The translations under genes and the position numbers were made by a program. Below, piece by piece: positions 6,657-9,556 of a stretch of DNA of 9,556 nt (within the stretch, counting starts at the first letter, position 1; each line of letters opens with the position of its first letter). Source of the stretch: Campylobacter sp. (GTDB lineage Bacteria; Campylobacterota; Campylobacteria; Campylobacterales; Campylobacteraceae); NCBI RefSeq assembly GCF_020024835.1, contig NZ_JAHHTD010000044.1, positions 1 through 9,556 on the forward strand, written 5' to 3'. The notes under the pieces are model-generated. The model searched no databases. It saw nothing but the letters and a program-made list of their open reading frames with translations, and was not told the origin of the DNA.

Positions 6657-6681
6657 GGTGTTTTATCGCATAAAAACATCT
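6656..6681 (+). other. hairpin between array and tracrRNA
   Basis: AGGTGTTTTAT, loop CGC, and ATAAAAACATCT pair over 11 base pairs with one G-T pair and one bulged A. It lies just upstream of the tracrRNA promoter and has no T-run after it. It could end or protect RNA that starts in the third repeat. Confidence 0.45.
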
Positions 6682-6687
6682 AGAATA

Positions 6688-6696
6688 TGTTATAAT
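6688..6696 (+). promoter_or_regulatory. extended -10 promoter of tracrRNA
   Basis: TGTTATAAT is a perfect extended -10 element (TGn plus TATAAT at 6691-6696). The expected start falls about 7 bases on, at 6703-6704, which is exactly where the anti-repeat begins. Confidence 0.8.
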
Positions 6697-6703
6697 ATTC
6701 ATT

Positions 6704-6780
6704 AAGAAATTTAAAAAGAGACTAAAATAAGTGGTTTTTGGTTATCCACGTAGGGTTATAATCCCTTTAAAACCATTAAA
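6704..6780 (+). ncRNA. tracrRNA of the type II-C system
   Basis: The RNA pairs with the crRNA repeat, is cut with it by RNase III, and holds the guide in Cas9. Bases 6704-6727 are a 24-nt perfect complement of the CRISPR repeat. Then come hairpin 1 (GTGG 6731-6734 with CCAC 6746-6749, 11-base loop) and hairpin 2 (AGGG 6752-6755 with CCCT 6763-6766, loop TTATAAT). The 3' segment AACCA (6771-6775) can pair with TGGTT (6739-6743) in the loop of hairpin 1. The order and loop sequences follow the C. jejuni tracrRNA, whose loop-to-3'-end contact forms the triple-helix core of the Cas9 guide scaffold. The 3' end is uncertain: RNA may run on to the hairpin at 6793-6809. The conserved part ends where the cas2 stop codon begins, on the opposite strand. 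Confidence 0.92.
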
Positions 6781-7201
6781 ATTCAAATAAACTAGGCTGT
6801 TTTAGCCTATGTTTTTTCTTTTCTTTATTTATTTTTTCGTTGCTATATTTAAAGTCTTGACTTTTTTCATCATATTCAAAAAGAACTAGATTTTTATCAT
6901 TATTTATTTTTTCATTAAAAGAAATTCCGCCTAAAAGAATTTGCATATTGTCAAATTGTTTTTCTGTTATAGTTAAAACTCTGATATTTCCATAAGGTGG
7001 TAAAATCCTTTCTACAGCTTTAATTACCGCTTTAGTTGAAGCTAATCCTTTGCAAATTTTTACATATACGCTAAATTGCATCATAAAAAATCCAAGTTTT
7101 ATTAATGAGGTTCTAAATTTATTTGCATTTTTTTGATCTTTTTTGTTTTTAGTAGGCATATCAAACATCAATAAAATCCTCATAAATTTATCTTCTATCA
7201 T
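6776..7201 (-). CDS. cas2: CRISPR-associated protein Cas2
   Basis: Cas2 is the small scaffold of the Cas1-Cas2 spacer-integration complex. The 141-residue protein has the ferredoxin-like first strand MRILLMFDMPT with the conserved D14, followed by KFRTSLIKLGFFMMQFSVYVK, the usual 'R..L...Gf...Q.SVy' region. PPYGNIRVLTITEKQF gives the later strands. The charged C-terminal tail ends in QPSLFEF, close to that of C. jejuni Cas2. The start at 7201 overlaps the end of cas1 by 14 bases; an alternative ATG at 7183 (MRILL) would remove the overlap, and neither has a strong ribosome binding site. The MIEDKF opening matches my memory of C. jejuni, so the longer form is kept. The tracrRNA converges on its 3' end from the other strand. 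Confidence 0.93.
   Translation of the reverse strand: MIEDKFMRILLMFDMPTKNKKDQKNANKFRTSLIKLGFFMMQFSVYVKICKGLASTKAVIKAVERILPPYGNIRVLTITEKQFDNMQILLGGISFNEKINNDKNLVLFEYDEKSQDFKYSNEKINKEKKKHRLKQPSLFEF
6793..6822 (+). terminator. intrinsic terminator for tracrRNA inside cas2
   Basis: TAGGCT (6793-6798), loop GTTTT and AGCCTA (6804-6809) form a 6-bp stem, followed by tgTTTTTTcTTTTcTTTattt. This is a rightward terminator shape lying within the last codons of cas2 on the minus strand. On the minus strand the stem is preceded by an A-run, so it would not terminate cas transcripts. Confidence 0.65.
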
Positions 7202-8090
7202 ATAAATTTACCATTGTTAATTCATCATTTTCTAGCAAAGCATTTTTAAAATTTTGCACGTAAAAATTAATAGCTCTATTTAAAGGATAAGCTTTATTCT
7301 CAATAATAATTTCTTCTTGCAAGATACTAATTAATTTTTGTTTTGTTTCTTTATCTAAAAATTCACTATCTTTTGTATCTTTTAATTTAAACACACACAA
7401 ATCAATCAATGGTCTAAATACTTCTATTAAATCATCACAAAGATTAAAATTATTATATAGATTATTATGCTTTATACCTTGCCATGGTAAAAGTCCGCTT
7501 ATGCAAACTGCCCTAACTATAAGTGATCTTATAATAGTATAGCCATAATTTAGTGCAGAATTTATAAAACATAACTCATTTCTTGTAAAATCATTGCCAA
7601 ATAAAGTTTTAAAATATAAGGCAGCAGCTCTTGCTTCTAAATTTTTAGAATCATTTAAGCTTACATTCTTAGCCATACTTAGAAGTTCTTTGGCTTCTTT
7701 GATGTGATTAGTAATTTTTAAAATATAAGCTTGATTTGAAATTTTATTTTTAATAATTTTTTGCCATAAAATTGCTTTTCTTTGCAAGCTTACTTTGATT
7801 TGTTTTTTAGCTACTTTTGCACCTATAAAATGTCCTAAAAATGGAGAAAAAATTCCGTTGATATTATGAGATTCATCGCAGGTTAAAAGTATAATTTTAT
7901 ATTTAGCTAAAGCACTAAGTAAGCTTGAAGTAATATTTACTTGCAAAGATTCTAATATGATAATGTTAATATCTTTTAAGAAAATTTTAGCTTCTTTTTC
8001 ATCTTGTTTTATAACAAGATGATTTAATTTTAAGCTTAATTTTGCTTGATTTGATATCAGCACGCTTTTAAAAGCTTCATCATATGCCAT
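7188..8090 (-). CDS. cas1: CRISPR-associated endonuclease/integrase Cas1, type II
   Basis: Cas1 inserts new spacers into the array together with Cas2. The 300-residue protein has an N-terminal beta domain opening MAYDEAFKSVLISNQAKLSL and a helical catalytic domain. The three metal-binding residues can be placed: E152 in NLEARAAALYFKTLFG, H208 in WQGIKHNNLYNNFN, and E223 in DDLIEVFRPLID, the type II form of the 'DLmEpFRp' motif. It is close to C. jejuni Cas1 in length, and no frameshift is seen. It overlaps cas9 by 11 bases (ATGGCATATGA) and cas2 by 14 bases, so the three genes should be translated from one leftward transcript. With all catalytic residues present it should be able to acquire spacers, even though the array is very short. 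Confidence 0.96.
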   Translation of the reverse strand: MAYDEAFKSVLISNQAKLSLKLNHLVIKQDEKEAKIFLKDINIIILESLQVNITSSLLSALAKYKIILLTCDESHNINGIFSPFLGHFIGAKVAKKQIKVSLQRKAILWQKIIKNKISNQAYILKITNHIKEAKELLSMAKNVSLNDSKNLEARAAALYFKTLFGNDFTRNELCFINSALNYGYTIIRSLIVRAVCISGLLPWQGIKHNNLYNNFNLCDDLIEVFRPLIDLCVFKLKDTKDSEFLDKETKQKLISILQEEIIIENKAYPLNRAINFYVQNFKNALLENDELTMVNLYDRR

Positions 8091-9556
8091 ATTTTTTACT
8101 TGTTTTTAAAGAAATATTTTGTCTTGGCTCAAATTTGGCTTTAGTTTTTTCTCCTAAGGGGCTTACTATATATTTTTCAAATATTTTTAAATTTTGAATT
8201 CCTAAGCTTTTTATAGACACATCTTCCTCTTTTGCTGTGGTAAATAATAATTTTTGATTAGGCGTTAAATTTTCAAATTTATTATCGTGTTTTCTTAGTT
8301 CTATAGTCGAAGTAGAAACACTAAATGATACAAAATAAGCAAATTCTGCTTTGCTCATTTCTTTTTTTTGCACTAAAATAAGATCATCTTTAAATAAAGA
8401 AAAGCAAAATTCATAATTTTCATTCATTTCTATCCATTCTTTTATTATCCCACTTTTTTCCTTACCTTGAACTACTGCCTTATTTGGTAATACCCCTAAA
8501 GCAAAATCCATAGTATAAATAGGCACCCCGTAAAATTTTTGACTCTCTTTATGCTTAAAAATATCAACCCTTATCATATCTTCATTTTTAACATATTTTG
8601 TACCAATTTTTCTTATTTTGCCATATTTTAGAGCTCTTTGCACTCCATCTTCGCCTCCATATTCTTTATAAAATGTATCTTTAGAATAAAATGTTTCTTG
8701 ATGTAAAGCTCCTCTTGCTCTTTTTCTGGGTGGGTGTGAGACAAAAATAGTATCAATTTTTTTTAAAATTTGGCTCCTAAATCCTTCAAAAGGTTCAAAA
8801 AATTTATTTTTATGTTCATATTCATCGTTAGTTATTTTTTTTGCATAAAGTTTTGCTTTTAAAAGCTCTTGATTTTTTTTAAAATCACTAAATGATTTTA
8901 TTATAGAATTTGTGCTATAAGCAATTATTATGGCATCTAAAGCGTGGTGAAGGTGATTATTTCTATTTTTATCGCTAAATCCCCAAGTATATCTTAAAAC
9001 TGAAGTAAGCATTCCATTTATAGCTTGAACGTGAATTTTACTTCCATTTTCTCCACTTTTTAAGTCTATATTCTCATCTTTGCTTAAAGGTAAAAAATTT
9101 AAATATTCTTTTGTATATTTGCTTATAAGCGTAGCAATATATCTTGTGTCATTTAAATTTCTACTAATAAAATCTTGTTGTTCTTTATCTTTAAAATTCT
9201 CATCTAAAATTTTAATTTTCTTTTTATAAGCAAGATTTTGTGCTAGGACTTTTATTTTTTCCCATTTATCTGTATTTTTACTAAAGGCTTCAAATGGTGT
9301 TTGATTGAGTTTTTCTTGGTTTTCTTTAGTAAAAACTAAAACCTTATTTGTAAATGAATCATCATAACTTCTAGAATATGGATATATATGATCAACTTCT
9401 AAAGCTTTTTCATCTTTTAAATGTTCTATAGAAATTTTCTTGCCACTATAAATGCAAATTTCATTTTGCTCTCTCCAAAGTTTTAATTTTAAAATATTTT
9501 TAGCATTTACTTTAAGTCCTATATTTTCACATTCATTTTTAGCCCAATTATTAAGC
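8080..9556 (-). CDS. cas9: CRISPR-associated endonuclease Cas9, type II-C, C-terminal half
   Basis: The minus-strand frame is open from the right edge to a TGA at 8080-8082, giving 491 residues, about half of a C. jejuni-sized Cas9 (984). Numbering from the first codon in the window, the HNH nuclease motif EVDHIYPYSRS has catalytic H56 (codon 9388-9390), followed by the conserved asparagine in SFTNKVLVF. The linker carries SRNLNDTRYIATLI. RuvC-III follows with NRNNHLHHALDAIIIAY, including H204 and D207. The remainder (about 220-491) is the wedge and PAM-interacting region, with IRKIGTKYVKNEDMIRVDIF, VPIYTMDFALGVLPNKAV and NYEFCFSLFKDDLILVQ. The Met at 9012 is internal. The similarity to C. 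jejuni Cas9 is strong through HNH and RuvC and weaker in the tail, which ends ISLKTSKKYGI. Both visible nuclease sites are intact. Confidence 0.97.
   Translation of the reverse strand, partial: LNNWAKNECENIGLKVNAKNILKLKLWREQNEICIYSGKKISIEHLKDEKALEVDHIYPYSRSYDDSFTNKVLVFTKENQEKLNQTPFEAFSKNTDKWEKIKVLAQNLAYKKKIKILDENFKDKEQQDFISRNLNDTRYIATLISKYTKEYLNFLPLSKDENIDLKSGENGSKIHVQAINGMLTSVLRYTWGFSDKNRNNHLHHALDAIIIAYSTNSIIKSFSDFKKNQELLKAKLYAKKITNDEYEHKNKFFEPFEGFRSQILKKIDTIFVSHPPRKRARGALHQETFYSKDTFYKEYGGEDGVQRALKYGKIRKIGTKYVKNEDMIRVDIFKHKESQKFYGVPIYTMDFALGVLPNKAVVQGKEKSGIIKEWIEMNENYEFCFSLFKDDLILVQKKEMSKAEFAYFVSFSVSTSTIELRKHDNKFENLTPNQKLLFTTAKEEDVSIKSLGIQNLKIFEKYIVSPLGEKTKAKFEPRQNISLKTSKKYGI

Noticed and set aside
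8080..9012. A separate 310-residue protein starting at the Met at 9012
   Set aside because: The same frame is open to the window edge and upstream codons encode the Cas9 HNH domain and linker, so this Met is internal.

Overview
The window is AT-rich DNA from a Campylobacter (Campylobacterota). The evidence is recall-based: the block nth / peb4 / fba / MotA-TolQ-like / OmpA-like / PLP-enzyme has the gene order and protein sequences of C. jejuni Cj0595c-Cj0600, and the cas proteins and CRISPR repeat resemble those of C. jejuni type II-C. Divergence from the C. jejuni sequences I remember suggests another species, perhaps of the C. lari group; that is inference and needs an alignment.

Layout. 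(1) 1-312: the C-terminal end of a TolC-type outer-membrane efflux protein, reading in from the left edge. (2) 313-543: no intact gene, possibly a decayed one. (3) 544-1167, minus strand: nth, endonuclease III. It is divergent from (4) 1244-3126: peb4, a periplasmic chaperone/prolyl isomerase, overlapping by one base with fba, class II fructose-bisphosphate aldolase. A perfect 17-bp palindrome between nth and peb4 carries a -10 box on each strand and looks like a bidirectional promoter. (5) 3198-6336: a tightly packed trio, namely a four-helix proton-channel protein with a long coiled-coil tail, its MotB-like OmpA-domain partner, and a PLP-dependent enzyme starting at TTG inside the previous gene. 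(6) 6463-9556: a type II-C CRISPR-Cas locus with a 3-repeat, 2-spacer array, a tracrRNA, cas2, cas1 and the C-terminal half of cas9, which runs off the right edge.

How the parts work together. The array and tracrRNA are transcribed rightward, while cas9-cas1-cas2 are transcribed leftward with overlapping genes, so tracrRNA and cas2 converge tail to tail. Every repeat ends in an extended -10 box (TGGTAAAAT), so each spacer can be transcribed from its own repeat. The tracrRNA has its own extended -10 (TGTTATAAT), a 24-nt perfect anti-repeat, two short hairpins and a loop-to-3'-end pairing that matches the C. jejuni fold with changed bases. A candidate intrinsic terminator for it lies inside the 3' end of cas2.

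The points most worth a second look are the 13-bp partial second anti-repeat just after the last repeat, the repeat-driven RNA with no spacer that would contain it, the terminator embedded in cas2, the location of the CRISPR locus beside the Cj0600 homologue instead of at the C. jejuni cas position, and the stator-like gene pair. I saw no tRNA, rRNA, insertion sequence or complete new defence system.
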